Source: Chaenocephalus aceratus
Taxonomy: Eukaryota > Chordata > Actinopteri > Perciformes > Channichthyidae
Assembly (NCBI GenBank): GCA_023974075.1
Contig: CM043798.1
Coordinates: 21,455,441-21,519,440, forward strand
Length of the DNA stretch: 64,000 nt
Direction of reading: 5' to 3'
In this document: positions 1 to 13,901 of the stretch, one piece after another
Layout of the letters: the number at the start of each line of letters is the position of its first letter
Position numbering within the stretch: the stretch's first letter is position 1
Translations under genes and position numbers: made by a program
The notes under the pieces: model-generated
Told to the model about the DNA's origin: nothing
Database searches by the model: none
What the model saw: only the letters and a program-made list of their open reading frames with translations

Positions 1-2494
<2,494 letters not shown>

Positions 2495-2607
2495 TGCTCC
2501 ACCTAAGGCTCACATCCTCCCTATTTAAAAAAGTGATGTATGTGTTTTTCAGAAAGGAGACATAGGTGAAACTCAACATGCCTCCTTTCTTGTCTCCTTT
2601 TTCTCAG

Positions 2608-2688
2608 AGTTGAAGGTATTCAGGAGGGAGAGGACAACGTTGCCCCGGACAATTTACTGCCCTTCTCTGGGAATTCCACATGATCCAG
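2608..2688 (+). other. Candidate host exon (81 bp, weak)
   Basis: A pyrimidine-rich tract ends in CAG at 2605-2607, and a GTATGG donor-like sequence starts at 2689. Only one of the three forward frames is open throughout. It is entered by completing a codon with two bases and leaves one base over, so the segment is symmetric (phase 1-1, 27 codons). I do not recognise the 26 or so encoded residues. It could equally be a chance match to splice signals. There is no support beyond splice-like edges and openness. Confidence 0.15.
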
Positions 2689-2699
2689 GTATGGGAATG

Positions 2700-5600
2700 C
2701 AGAGCAGGAAGAGCTTGAGCAGTGAACTCACCCTGGCAGTTTTATCTTGATTTGTCAGATAAAACAGTATGTGCTCTGAAGCTCTACATGAGAGTCTTTA
2801 GCAAGAAGCACTTTAGCTCCTTCTCACGATCTGATTTCTGAAAAAATCCACTGTGTCATCAGCAAAGCCAATAAAAGTGCACAGAGGCCTAGACCTTCTT
2901 CTAAAGACATATCTTTAAGGCGGCAATATTCTTGTGTAAAATGAAAACTTTTTTAGGTTTATCAATCAAAAATCTTTAAAACTGAACTTCTGTAAAAGGG
3001 AAAGGCTGTTCCCTTTGTAACGTTTTTTTAATATGAGCACTGCATCCTATAGGGACTAAAAGTAAGAGGATTTAACAGTTCATAAAGATTTAAGATCATC
3101 CCGATAACTATGAAATGAAAGATTTGATCTATCGTTGAGTTTCTGCCAGATGCTTTATTTTGTCCAGAGTCGAAGTAATGCATGTCAAAAACAACTTTTT
3201 ACATATAGATGTTTTTTTCATCCCCTTTCAGTCCCTCAACATAAAAGAAAATGATGGCAATTTTGAGAACAAAATCACATTTTCATCAGCCGTAACTAAG
3301 GATTGCTCTTAAGCCTAAATGTTGTTCATGTTTAAGCTTCTATACATTTAGCCCTAGAGGGAGCAACTTGTTTCCTTCTTCTCTCTATTTTCTCCTCTTC
3401 ATTCTTTCCCATGGTGTGTCCTGAGCCAGACATGCAGTCACAGGTAGGGATTAACAGGTATATACACACACACTTACACACACACTAATGCAAACGCATA
3501 CACACAGTAGCCTGACGGAGCAGGCCAGGTTAAAGAGGAGTTAGGGAGGAGGAGGAGGAACTGCTGGGACTCTGGTTATCCTCAGTCAGGAAAGAGTGTT
3601 TTCCCACAGCAGCACACGCAAACAGCTTCACATGTAACAACTCTCATGTTCAGCTCTTCTCTTTACTGCTTCTCCTCTGTCAGTCTTATCTGATCATGTA
3701 GTTTTCAATAAAAGAGTGACCTACGACCTCTTGAATCATAAAACACAATCTCTGTCCAAACACTGTATAGTTTAACATCTTTAATGCTTACAGAACAGCA
3801 TTTATTTATGCTTATTTTACAACCATTTATAATACAAAGTGTTTATTGTCCAATACTGTAGTTTGCTGCAGTACTTGTTGTGACAGTCTGATGATATATG
3901 ATACAAAAAAGTACAAGTAGAGAAGCTTTCTAAAGTATGCAAATTGTCTCAGTAACATATTATAATTTTTATCTTAAGTTTGCTATGAGCTTCCAGCCTT
4001 TTCTACCAAGTTAGTTGTTGAATTGAGAAAATGTGCATTTTATTGCTCATTAATTGACCTTAATCTGCAAATGGAAGAATGTATTATTCCTCTTATCAGT
4101 CTTTTTAAATGTTTTCTCCTGATTCGTATTGGGTTAGCCTTTCTTTTGGTCGTATCATCCTCCTTGTTTCTCTGTGTTTGTGAGTGTTATTTTCCATCTG
4201 TATAGCTGTGTCGAAGAGTGAATAAACTGCTTCCCAATGTTTAGTTGCAGTGGAACACTAATACACTCCAGTGATAAAGCGGGTGTGGGTGGCTTTTATT
4301 AGACTCTCTTTACGAGTCTTGATTCCCAAATGTTTTGAAATGTTGAAAAGGTTGGAGTTGGCAGGGACTTGCGGCTTCAGAGTGTGTATTTGTGTGTGTG
4401 TGTTCAAGCTATTTGCACTCAAGATAGCTGCATGTGAGGCAGAATAATACACATATCAAACCTCTGCTATGATGATTTAGGTTTGACAAATATGTGTTGA
4501 TGCATTTCAGATTTCATGCCAAAAGATTCCCAAGAATTTTGAAACTCATTGTTGTAAGAATATTAAAGATTGTACCACTACGGACATGAAGTGTTGCTGT
4601 TCACGGACTGAAGTTGCTAGGAAAACAATCCAAATCTTAAGCATTACAGTGTAAACTTTGGATTTGGGTAGAAAATCCTCTGAAACGGCATTCAAATACT
4701 TTGATCTGTGGTTTTATGCAATATGGTTTAATAGAGACTTTGATGTAACAACCCTGGTTTTTAAAAGAGCCATTAACTCATCTATGACATTTATTAACCT
4801 CTATTAACAACCATGAATAAACGATGACGTGACCATGAAGTCATGCACATACTGGCAGATCATCACACTTTTAGTTTTTTTTTCTTTCTTCTAAAGTATA
4901 TCTTTTTTTCCTGTTATATGGCAGCCTGTTATGGGGTGAATTTGTGTACGCTATTGGGGTGTGAAGTAGCACAATGTTCATTGTATAAGAACCATTAGGT
5001 CATTGATCTCAGAGGAATCATATTGAGGAGCTATAATTGAGCCTTGAGTTAAATCATTAAAGTAGAAAGACATAGTTGGCATGGATTCTAATTACATATT
5101 TGTATGGACCATATGAGTTTATCAAAAGGCACAGTCAATACAGATTATTTCATAAAATGTTCAAGTTTTTCTTGAGGCAGCTACATTAGTTAGTACAGTA
5201 AATGTATTCCGTTTCTTTCCACGGCTAACACTACAATCGACATTTTTCAGCAAACATGGTAATAAAGGTAGTAGTCTAGTAACCAGAAATGGCACATTAT
5301 AGTATCATCTGTGGAATTATGTTATCATGTATGAATGCTCATAAATGCAATCAGTTGTTGCTCTGGTCTATGGAAATCCAATATGGCCGCCACACGGTGT
5401 CTGTCAGGCCTGCTTTCCTGAAAGCTCAACATTTCTGTTCAATTTTACAAAGGAAAGTTAAAAGACAAGGGCAAAAATTATGGGGGAAAAGAGGAAGACT
5501 TCACGATGCAGTAAGGAAGGTCTGGAGAGAAAAAGCCGCAGACTGGAGCTGGTGACGGTGGGAGAGAGGTGGGAGGAGGGTGTGTCGGGTGAGGCTGAGA

Positions 5601-5742
5601 AGGGTGAGAGGCTTTCTCAGGTAGGTCTGCCCAAACACGACGGCTTGTTTACCTGTCAGGTTGTTGCTTTTGTCTAGGCCTCCCACGAGAGACAAAGGAG
5701 AAGGAGCTTTAGCTCTTCTTCAGGCAGGACCACCAGTGTAGT
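2700..5742. other. Non-coding stretch, no gene seen
   Basis: Unique-looking, moderately AT-rich sequence with only short chance frames. There is an imperfect CA patch near 3465-3510 and a purine-rich patch near 5470-5600. No mobile element, RNA gene or conserved coding segment was recognised. Confidence 0.55.
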
Positions 5743-5743
5743 G

Positions 5744-5778
<35 letters not shown>

Positions 5779-6158
5779 TGCATGCGTGTGTGTGTGTGTG
5801 TGTATGCGTGCGTGCGTGCGTTAATGTTGCAGAGGAGTGTGCATGTATTGGCGTGTTTGTCTTCACTTGTGATGATTTAAACATTCTCACATGTTGTGTA
5901 TAGTTATGCGCGTTACACAAGTGTATTTATGTGTGTGTGTCTGTGTGTGTGTGTGTTGATGTGTCGGTGTGCACATGCATGTTTGACCCTGAGCGCCTGT
6001 TGTGTTTGTTGCTGGGCGGGTTTGTGTACAAATGCAAACATGTGTGACTAATTCGTTTTCGGGAGCAGCAGACAATGTATGCACTAGACGGCTGTGGAAT
6101 TGGGTTTAAGTTGAGGGGTGGGTGTGTAAGTGTATAATGGTATGTGTGTGTGTGTGTT
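5743..6158. repeat. GT/GCGT microsatellite cluster
   Basis: Three alternating purine-pyrimidine blocks lie close together: a compound GT run with CGCG and GCGT steps at 5743-5820, a GT run at about 5924-5957, and a short GT run at 6142-6158. The GCGT steps at 5803-5820 are the most Z-DNA-prone part. Frames across them are artefacts. Confidence 0.9.
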
Positions 6159-6159
6159 T

Positions 6160-7252
6160 CTTTTTGTCTATCTATATATGTTAGGGTATGTGTAATTTGA
6201 GCCACTCAAACAAGCACATTTATTATGGAGTCATCCCATTGACTTACTGTAGCCGACTGTATACTTTGTCATTTGATCATAATGAGAATAATAGTCTGAA
6301 GGTAAATTCAACCTTGGAAACAGTTTTGACACAAAATTACGAATATTTGCTTTTTCCAAAGTTTTCATGCATGTTTTTTGGTCTTATAATATATAAGGTG
6401 CTTCTTCATGGCTGGAAAAAGGACTAAAGAAGCCATTGACATTCAACGCTAAAAACACATTTGAACAGAGACAGGTTACCACCTCCCACCTTAAATATGA
6501 TCAACTCTTATCGCAAGACCAAATGGGGTTGAAACGAAAGCTCTTAATAAAGTTGTTAGCCATGGTGGGGTTTTCTTTTTAGCCAAACTGCATTCTACAT
6601 GTATGGTCAAGAATGAACTTTGAAGCTCTACTAGTAAATGGCTTGAAATTAACATTGATGCTAAAAATAATACGACATTAGCAATATATTTGTGACTTTA
6701 CAACAGATATTTTAATAGAATTTCAAATAAGAAATATATTGCAGCTTAGATATATATCGGAATCATTAGGTATAGTGAATATATAATATAACACACTACA
6801 AGAGCAACAGAACTTAGAAATGTTCAACTTATTTTATTGTACACTTTAATTATTTTAATCAGGCTGTACATTCTTGGAATTATAAAGTGTAATGGCAATT
6901 ATGTTAAATAAAATAAATACATGTAAATCAATATTAATACAAAATAGTGTTATAATAGTAATTAGTATTGCCACTTTTTTAATTAAAGTTTGATTTGAAT
7001 TGTTTCATAACTGATTTAATGACTTGAACTTCATACCATGTATTACTTTTGTACTAGAAAGTTTAACAACTGATATAATCCAAGCTCCAACATATATCAT
7101 AATCTTGAAATTATATATTATTATTTATTATTTTGTATTAATATTTATTATTTTGTATTACTTTTTTTAACTTTAGTTGACGTATTAAAAGTGTATGTCA
7201 GACAGGAAATGGAGAAAGGGAGGAGTAGGCCATTTTACAGTTATGTGACAAG
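6160..7252. other. AT-rich non-coding stretch
   Basis: A strongly AT-rich region with no convincing coding. Near 7120-7160 a TATTTATTATTTTGTATTA-like unit occurs twice in tandem. No transposon ends were recognised before the hAT terminus at 7253. Confidence 0.55.
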
Positions 7253-7967
7253 CAGGGGCGCCGCCAGGGATTTTGGGCCCCATGAAAATATATCACATTG
7301 GGCCCCACCACCAGGCTCAGGCCACACCAACCAAGCACAATGCTGTAACCACACCTCCAGAACCCAACCGACTCATTTATGCTTTAAATAACTATCTGTA
7401 CAGGCTTGTATATATATCTTGTAGTCCAATACTAACTGCACAATATTTACTGACACTGAACGGTGAACATATAACACTGTGCAGACGTGCAACATTCTGC
7501 TGCAGTAGAATTCACTATTTTATATAACACTAACTTTCTGACAATAGACCTCAATAGTCATCTTTTATGGTGTACATGCCTTTTTAATAACATTTTTGAA
7601 TGGAACATTCAAAAATCAAAATAAATATAACTTAAATATACATGACCTCTTAAATTAAAATAAAGTGAACATTAACACCAATATTATCATTTATAAAATG
7701 CTATAACAAAAAAAATAACATAAGCAGTAGATTTTTTAATTAAATATACATACCAACTACAAAATAAGCGGGTATTAAAGTGTAAACGGACAACAAAACG
7801 ATACCATAGCCTGGCCCTTTAACAGTTATTACGAGCCCTGGCTCAGCCTTACTCACCAAGAGCCCAGCGCCTAGCCTTCTTACAGGCAAAGTCACTGATC
7901 AAGTCCTTGAAGTCCAGCTTTCTAGCCAACTGGCTTTCAATGGACAGCATGGCAAGACTTCAAAGCC
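7253..7967 (-). mobile_element. hAT transposon remnant (3' part)
   Basis: The left edge at 7253 starts CAGGGGCGCCGCCAGG, a hAT-type terminus of the kind that ends in GGGCCCC-rich sequence in fish elements. Inside, on the - strand, lies the C-terminal end of a hAT transposase, followed by about 600 bp of AT-rich 3' sequence running to the terminus. The element is cut at about 7967, where a Harbinger-like MITE begins. The sequence beyond the MITE is not hAT-like, so the 5' part is lost. No target duplication could be checked because one end is missing. Confidence 0.75.
7849..7967 (-). pseudogene. hAT transposase C-terminal fragment
   Basis: Read on the - strand, this encodes the end of a TTF/ZMYM1-like hAT transposase. 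It has an AMLSIE motif, then a Leu-Asp-Phe-x-x-Leu-Ile-x-x-Phe-Ala segment and a basic KKARRW end, closed by TAA at 7851-7849. This block is the dimerisation tail of hAT transposases. An in-frame TGA sits just upstream of the AMLSIE motif (about 7961-7963), and the rest of the enzyme, including all catalytic residues, is absent. It is a dead fragment. Confidence 0.7.
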
Positions 7968-7970
7968 TTA

Positions 7971-8496
7971 TGCTGCGTTCACACCAGACGCAATGCGATG
8001 TTTGGGGGCGGCGCGATTACATGTAAAGTCAATGCAGAGATGCGGACAGATGCGAATTCGCTCCGACGGCGAGCATGAAGCGGTGGACGCGGCACGAATC
8101 ACGCGATTGAACGGTGCCGCGTCAAACGCGAGAGTTCAATTTGTTCAACTCGAGCGTCAAATTCACGTGACGCGTTCTCGCGTTAGCCAATCAGCGGAAC
8201 AAGCATTTTAGAAGGTTTTTCGCCTGCCGTCTTGTCTGCAGACTTGTCAAGCATTAATTCATGGTTTTTACTAACCGGTATCAGTATGTTGTTACTTCGG
8301 CATCATTTAGAAACGTGAATCACAATTTAATCACGGTAAAATATGATCATTTTGTTGTAGCTCCCGAGCCAGCGCGTCTTGTTTGAATGATGCGAGTAAA
8401 CACAGCTGGCAGCCACGGTGAAACTCAAGTGTTTAGAGCGATACGATCGATGAGAGCGAAGCGAATATTCGCATTGCATCCGGTGTGAACGCAGCA
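7971..8496. mobile_element. Harbinger-like MITE with TTA target duplication
   Basis: The ends are inverted repeats: TGCTGCGTTCACACC at 7971 and its complement ending at 8496. The similarity continues inward through a GC-AATGCGA segment. TTA flanks both sides (7968-7970 and 8497-8499), fitting the 3-bp TWA duplication of PIF/Harbinger elements. The 526-bp interior is GC-richer than its surroundings and has no transposase frame, so the element is non-autonomous. A lone end of the same family lies at 33729. Confidence 0.85.
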
Positions 8497-8499
8497 TTA

Positions 8500-8700
8500 C
8501 GGCCCGTCCACACACAGGCATGAAAAAAATCTTTCAAAGCTTCGCCCATTCACTTGAATGGGGTGACGTAGAAGATTTTTAATCTTCGCCGAACTGCATT
8601 GTGGGGAGCGGAGCATGGCTTTGCAAGCATTGTGAGCATCAAAAGTTGAGCATTGCTCAACTTTTGATGCTCCAATGGTTTAGAAATAAAAAAATTGAAA
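8500..8700. repeat. Repeat-like sequence with a perfect palindrome
   Basis: Directly after the MITE the sequence resembles another fish repeat end (GGCCCGTCCACAC). It then includes a perfect inverted repeat at 8634-8672: arms of 19 bases beginning GAGCATCAAAAG around a single central base. The similarity extends a few bases further with one bulged base. It could form a cruciform or hairpin. No coding. Confidence 0.6.
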
Positions 8701-8926
8701 TATGTATGCTCAAGTTGTTCATGAAACCCACATAGCTTTTCACGACGGCAAAGCTACATTTTTAACTCATGTGTCTTTGGATGTGATACAGTAGCTCTTT
8801 TAACATGCTAAATAAACCCAACAAAAACTTTAAATAGAGCAGCAGATTTTTCATTGATTGCTACGGGATACATGTCCATGCCTTTGGTAATTGTATTTCA
8901 TTGTTTGTGTCTTAAAGCTTTGACTG

Positions 8927-8928
<2 letters not shown>

Positions 8929-8964
<36 letters not shown>
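8929..8964. repeat. (GT)n microsatellite
   Basis: About 18 uninterrupted GT units. Confidence 0.95.
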
Positions 8965-8965
<1 letters not shown>

Positions 8966-10325
8966 GCATGTGTGTTTGACAGAGTGTCTACCTGTGTGGC
9001 AGTAGGTAAACCCAGTAATCTCTGTTTGTCTCAGTCTGAGAAGTATAATGCTGTGACTCATTCCCAGAACGGGTGTGCTAACAGGCAAAGCACTATCTAG
9101 CAGTCAATAGTCGTCACTGTAATTTACTAAACTAATCCTCAAATGCCAAATTAATATGTTAAGTATAGATGTCAGTGTTCTCTTCTGTGGTGAGCGAGTG
9201 TGAGTTTAATGTGCTAATCCCAGAGATATCTGTCATTTATTTCATTCAGGACTGCTATTTCTTTTCTTGGAAATTATGTATATGAGAGGTGGCGCTCCTC
9301 TCTCTTCAGCCATGATTGTTGTTGTTGGCAACGCTTACTAAGTAGTTTGTCTTCTGTTTAAACTAAACAAACTGCTTGTTCTGCTGCCTGAGAAGCACTT
9401 AGCTTTAACCCCATTGTCTATTCATATCTGCATATTTCAGCCTCTTATCTTCGTCTTTTGCTCTGTGGGTGTGTGATTTCTGCACTTCAGGAGCTCTAAT
9501 TTATATTTTCTGTTTCTGTCTGGGTCTTTGGAAAGCTCAGTCCTTGAACAAACCAACTGTTCAACATGTAACTTTCTGTGTAGCTGGGAAAAACCTAGAA
9601 ATTACTGTAATGCTAATTTGCAAAAGAAAATACGGCCCGATTACAGTCTCTATTACCAGAAGCAGAAAATGTACTAAATGTATCTTGCAAGTTGCTAAAT
9701 GTTGAAGGCCCAAAACAACAACTCTTTGTTCAAAAAAAGTTTGACTTACAAGTCACTGTCTTTTAACATTAGAATGTAAACAAATTGCTTTATGTCCTGC
9801 GCCTCATTACAGAAACTTCCTATATCTGATATCTGTATCCCAGTTTACAATTACATTTAGGAATTTTAGTAATTTAACCATGCTTCCTAACTTTCCAAAC
9901 TAGGAATAATCTATCTCAAGTAACCAAATATTTTCAAGGTCTAGTTTTAATATATGGCAACTAAGTGGGTGTACATTGTGAGGTGTGGATTAATCCATTA
10001 TTTAATTAATTCTTACAGTGGGTACTTGGCTGATATCTACCATCAAAATATCCCACAACAGTAACTCTTGTCTGTTATTTTTTCTTCCATCTTCCACTCT
10101 TCCACTGTCACCTTCTCCATATTTCTCCATCTTTCACTCCCCATATCTCCTTTCCCATTTACACCCTTGCCCTTACCCTGATCCCCCAATCCATCTGTCC
10201 CTTCCACTTGTTGTGTAAAACCAGCTGCTTCTCTTTCGCTCTCTTGGGCTGGTGAGCTGAGTGCTGAGGAGGAAGAAGCTCAATCCAGCTGGACATATTT
10301 CACGGGGACAGAAAAAGAGATACAG
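8965..10325. other. Non-coding stretch with CT-rich segment
   Basis: No gene recognised. From about 10060 to 10205 the + strand is strongly pyrimidine-biased (TTCTTCCATCTTCCACTC-like), which creates chance open frames. Confidence 0.55.
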
Positions 10326-10329
10326 AGCT

Positions 10330-10350
10330 AAAAAAAAAAAGGGGGGGGGG
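10330..10350. repeat. A11-G10 homopurine run
   Basis: Eleven A are followed directly by ten G inside a longer purine-rich tract that runs to about 10450. This is a homopolymer junction prone to sequencing and replication slippage. Confidence 0.9.
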
Positions 10351-10510
10351 AGAGAAACAGAGATTTGGGGACAGAGGAGACGCACAGTGATAGGCCAAAA
10401 AATGAGGGAGAACGAAAGATGAGGAGAAAAATGAGAAAAAGAGGCCCAGAGACATATTTCATTGTGTAGAGGGGGTCTGTGCAGGATGTCAGGCTTTGAT
10501 CTGGCCTACA

Positions 10511-10512
<2 letters not shown>

Positions 10513-10564
<52 letters not shown>
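10513..10564. repeat. (GT)n microsatellite
   Basis: About 26 uninterrupted GT units. Confidence 0.95.
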
Positions 10565-10565
<1 letters not shown>

Positions 10566-10856
10566 TGGCTTGTGAGAGGAGCTGATTGCCAGAGGCCAGG
10601 GCTAAAGGATTAGGGAGCTGCTCTCCTGTTCTCGCACAATAAGCAGAAAGACTTTAGAGAAACACAATGAGAGATACAACTGACTATACTAATTACTTAA
10701 CATTGAAGAGAATAATAGTCTGAGGATGAGACTTGATACAAAAAACAGACTAGAGTCAACATGTGCTGTCCAGGTGTGTTTCCTGCTTCAGTTTCCAACC
10801 TTTTCTCTGTTTTAACCAGGTAGAGTAGTGCTTCAGTAATCCACTGTCTGCAGCTG

Positions 10857-10860
<4 letters not shown>

Positions 10861-10936
<76 letters not shown>
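10861..10936. repeat. (GT)n microsatellite
   Basis: About 38 uninterrupted GT units, within 350 bp of the previous GT array. Confidence 0.97.
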
Positions 10937-10939
<3 letters not shown>

Positions 10940-11039
10940 CCTGCAAGTCACACTGAGGTCTTGTAGAGATTGGAGTGGCCTTGAGGTCAGAGGTCAGATA
11001 AACACAGCTGGCACTCTCCTCCTGGCTGGCTTAGAAAAT

Positions 11040-11530
11040 CTGTTTTCTCCTTTTTCCTCCTCACCACTCCGTCTTTCTTTATCTCCCTCTCTCTCTCGTC
11101 GATGTGTGTCTGCCCTATTTTGTATCACTTCTGTCTTTCTTATGTTCTTTCCTTCTCCCTTTATCTCTTCTTTCTTTCAATTTTGCGACTTTGTTCTGCC
11201 TTCTCCCTCTTTCCTTCCCTAATCCCTCTTCTGTTTTTTCAGATTTTCTTTCTCCCATTTTCTTCTTCTTTCTGTCACTCTTACTGTCTTTTGTTAGACC
11301 TCTGCCATCTATTCATCAAACATATTTGCTTTTTTCTTAACTTTAAAAAATGTCCTCTGATGTTCATGTCTGACTGTCTCTACTGTTTCTTTTCTTGTTC
11401 TACTTTCCTTCACATTTCAGTTTTTCTCTCTACAAGGAATGCTCCCTCCATTCCCAGATCCATCACTTCTCAACATTGTCATCAATAAATCAGGCACTTC
11501 TATCTCTTTTGTCTGCCTTTTTATCTGTGA
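11040..11530 (+). repeat. Long polypyrimidine-biased tract
   Basis: Nearly 500 bp with heavy C/T bias on the + strand (TCTTTCTTTATCTCCCTCTC-like). The bias leaves three overlapping Phe/Ser/Leu-rich open frames, none with protein-like content. Mirror-repeat stretches could form triplex DNA. It has no gene-like signal. Confidence 0.7.
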
Positions 11531-11552
11531 CCTTGTCAGAGGTCTGTCTGTC

Positions 11553-11698
11553 TACACTACATTTTCGAAAGTATGTGGACACCCGAACCATATGTGGTAA
11601 ATGAACATATCTTTCAAAATCCATGTTTCAATCAAAACCAAAGTTGTGGGCCGACTAACAAACATCACCATCCCTAAGGTTTTGTATTGTTTTGTTCC
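11553..11698 (+). mobile_element. DNA-transposon fragment, family uncertain
   Basis: The sequence starting TACACTACATTTTCGAAAG and continuing GTATGTGGACACC resembles the terminal sequence of small fish DNA transposons with a '(A)AAGTATGTGGACACC' end. The similarity runs towards the hAT MITE at 11707. The sequence after that MITE (12083 on) may be its continuation. No matching far end was found, so limits and family are uncertain. Confidence 0.45.
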
Positions 11699-11706
11699 CT
11701 GTATAG

Positions 11707-12074
11707 CAGGGGTGTCAAACTCAATTTCATCGCGGGCCAAATTCGCATAAAGGTTGCACTCAAAGGGCTTATAATATACATATAAAATATATAACTATAT
11801 AATATATATATAAAATAATGTATTATATTACAATATTGCCTCTGAATTGGATTATTATCGGATAGTCCAGGGCAAATAATTGCAAGTCTCTTCAGTGCGC
11901 ATGTCACACAACGAGATGCATTGTGGGACATGTAGTTTATGGGCAACCTGCTTCTGTAAAGTGGCATGTAACCGTATAATAAACGTATTATATTCTTTGC
12001 AAGCTCTTGCGGGGCCACATAAAACGAAGTCGCGTCCCGGATTTGGTCCCCGGGCCTTGAGTTTGAGACCCCTG
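11707..12074. mobile_element. hAT MITE with perfect 8-bp target duplication
   Basis: The termini are CAGGGGTGTCAAACTCAA at 11707 and the near-complement ending CCCCTG at 12074. CTGTATAG flanks both sides (11699-11706 and 12075-12082), the 8-bp duplication expected of hAT elements. At 368 bp with no transposase, it is non-autonomous. The near-perfect duplication suggests a fairly recent insertion. The interior is AT-rich and carries a ZNF143-type motif (listed separately). Confidence 0.93.
11918..11936 (-). promoter_or_regulatory. ZNF143/STAF-like motif inside the hAT MITE
   Basis: On the - strand the sequence reads ACTACATGTCCCACAATGC. It matches the ACTACAnnTCCCAnnATGC form of the ZNF143 (STAF) site at every fixed position. 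The motif's consensus is established; binding in this species is not shown. Confidence 0.55.
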
Positions 12075-12733
12075 CTGTATAGCATAAAAACCTACTACTT
12101 TGACCAACATGAGGCAACAGCTTTTTAACGCTACACAGTGGATGTTTAACCTTGCTCTGTGTGAGCGCATGTCTTTGAATTTCAGTCTCTTTGGAAATAC
12201 ACACTGAAGAGTATTTATATTCTGGTGGAGTTTATGTAGCAAAGTCCAGTTATCCCCTATGGTATCTTCTTCCCTGGTCCAATTAGTGACATCCTGCGGT
12301 TGATGAAAGCATCTCCACAACCACATGAGAAAGTGTCTCCATCAGTTTTGTCAGTTGCTCGGACCATCCATCACCACTTCCTCCTTTGAGTGTCAGAGGA
12401 CATGTTGTACATCGGGTCTCAGCAAGGTAAACGAGATGTTGTTATGCTCGTGTCTTTGTGCTGGCCAATTGAAGCACTGGAGGGTTTGAGCGATTAGAAA
12501 AGAGGGTGTGAATTCCCTTCTTGAGCCGTAATATAATGACCGAAGAAGATTAGGTGTAAATCTCTCTCTTCACTTCATAAACATCCCTGAAGGTGAACTT
12601 CAACAAAGCCTGTCCGCTCAGCTGTTCAGAGATCAGCAGCGCACGTCTTTTTAATGTGGGTACCAAAATAGATATATAAATCAAATAGCAGAACAATAGA
12701 AAACAAAGAGCTTATGTGCAAGACTGTAGTACC

Positions 12734-12780
<47 letters not shown>

Positions 12781-12850
12781 GGTTTAATTTATAACGCACT
12801 TCATATCTGAGTTCACATCCTGAAGTGCTACAAGCATTTAGCATGGAACA
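12734..12850 (-). mobile_element. LINE 3' tail ending in (ATT)n
   Basis: An uninterrupted AAT run (12734-12779) abuts sequence that reads on the - strand as a LINE-style 3' end, with a GAAGTGC...GCGTTATAAATTAAA pattern. The microsatellite is therefore probably the LINE's own tail repeat. Only the last 70 or so bases of the element are recognisable. Confidence 0.55.
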
Positions 12851-13897
12851 AAATAAAAACAGTACACAACACGGTAGAATGAATAATAATGAACAACACT
12901 ATATGTTGAAGCAGGGTATAGTTACACAGGTTAACCAAAGTTTAACCTTTCTGCTAGATGTCACCTGCTTTCTATTTTGTTATGATTGCAGTCTGATTGA
13001 CTTTATGCTGCGGATATGAGGATTGTTTTCAGACATTGCTACAGTAGGTGTGTACTTTTTCTTCCTGTAGGCATATTCATCAGAAGGTGTAATGAATTGC
13101 TGGCCTTTTGTCAGGCTTTGTTGTTGTCGTCGTCTCTATTCTTTGGCACCGTCTCTGGTTTAGACGCATTAGTCAGATCCAGTCTTGTGCGTTACTGACT
13201 GCCGGTCTTGACAGCAGCTCGGGGCTGGTTTGATTGCATAGTTGTATGCAGATATCAACACTGTTCAAAAACACACTTGGAATAATTCATGCTCACCCCT
13301 CCCCTTCCTACCGCTACAACTAACTTCACTCCTCTATTACTGATTGTCTTACACCAGCTCTACCTGCTTAATATGAAGACTGGCCTGCTGCAAGGTAGGC
13401 TGGGACGTCCGCATCGCATGCAAAGGAGTTGGTTGGCTCCTGACAAGAGGACACAGCTGCCAAATGAGAGACAGCTTCATCATTGTCTTCATGTTACAGA
13501 TGGATGGAAGCGCTGACAGACAGGCGGAATAAATTGGCGGGGATATCAAGGAGAGACGAGCTTACATTTCAGGGCTGCTCTTTTTTTTTCCTTTTCACTC
13601 TTTCATTGTTAAGGTGTATTTTTATTCAAATGCAAAGAGAGGATGAGAGACCGTTGGCTATAGTGCACATGTTTTGTTTATGTGATTTGATGCAAAGCAT
13701 TTGCGTGTATCAGTTGTGTGTTTGAAGATCAACCTTTGAATAACTGTGCTATGGCAGAATAGATGGACAAACAGTAAATCAAAATGGGCTGTTAATGGAT
13801 CCAAAGTTATCCACAAATTAGTTTAATGTTGACATGAACTGTAAAGAGTTATTGGAAATATGTACAGCACACTCACTGATGTTCAGTTTCCTACCTG
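12851..13897. other. Non-coding stretch, no gene seen
   Basis: Short chance frames only. No repeat family, RNA gene or exon was recognised. Confidence 0.5.
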
Positions 13898-13901
13898 TTA
13901 A

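Noticed and set aside
11102..11604. Overlapping Phe/Ser/Leu-rich frames
   Set aside because: Produced by the polypyrimidine tract; they resemble membrane protein only by composition.
11674..12204. 176-codon - strand frame
   Set aside because: It spans the whole hAT MITE and its flanks. The MITE is an insertion, so the frame is accidental.
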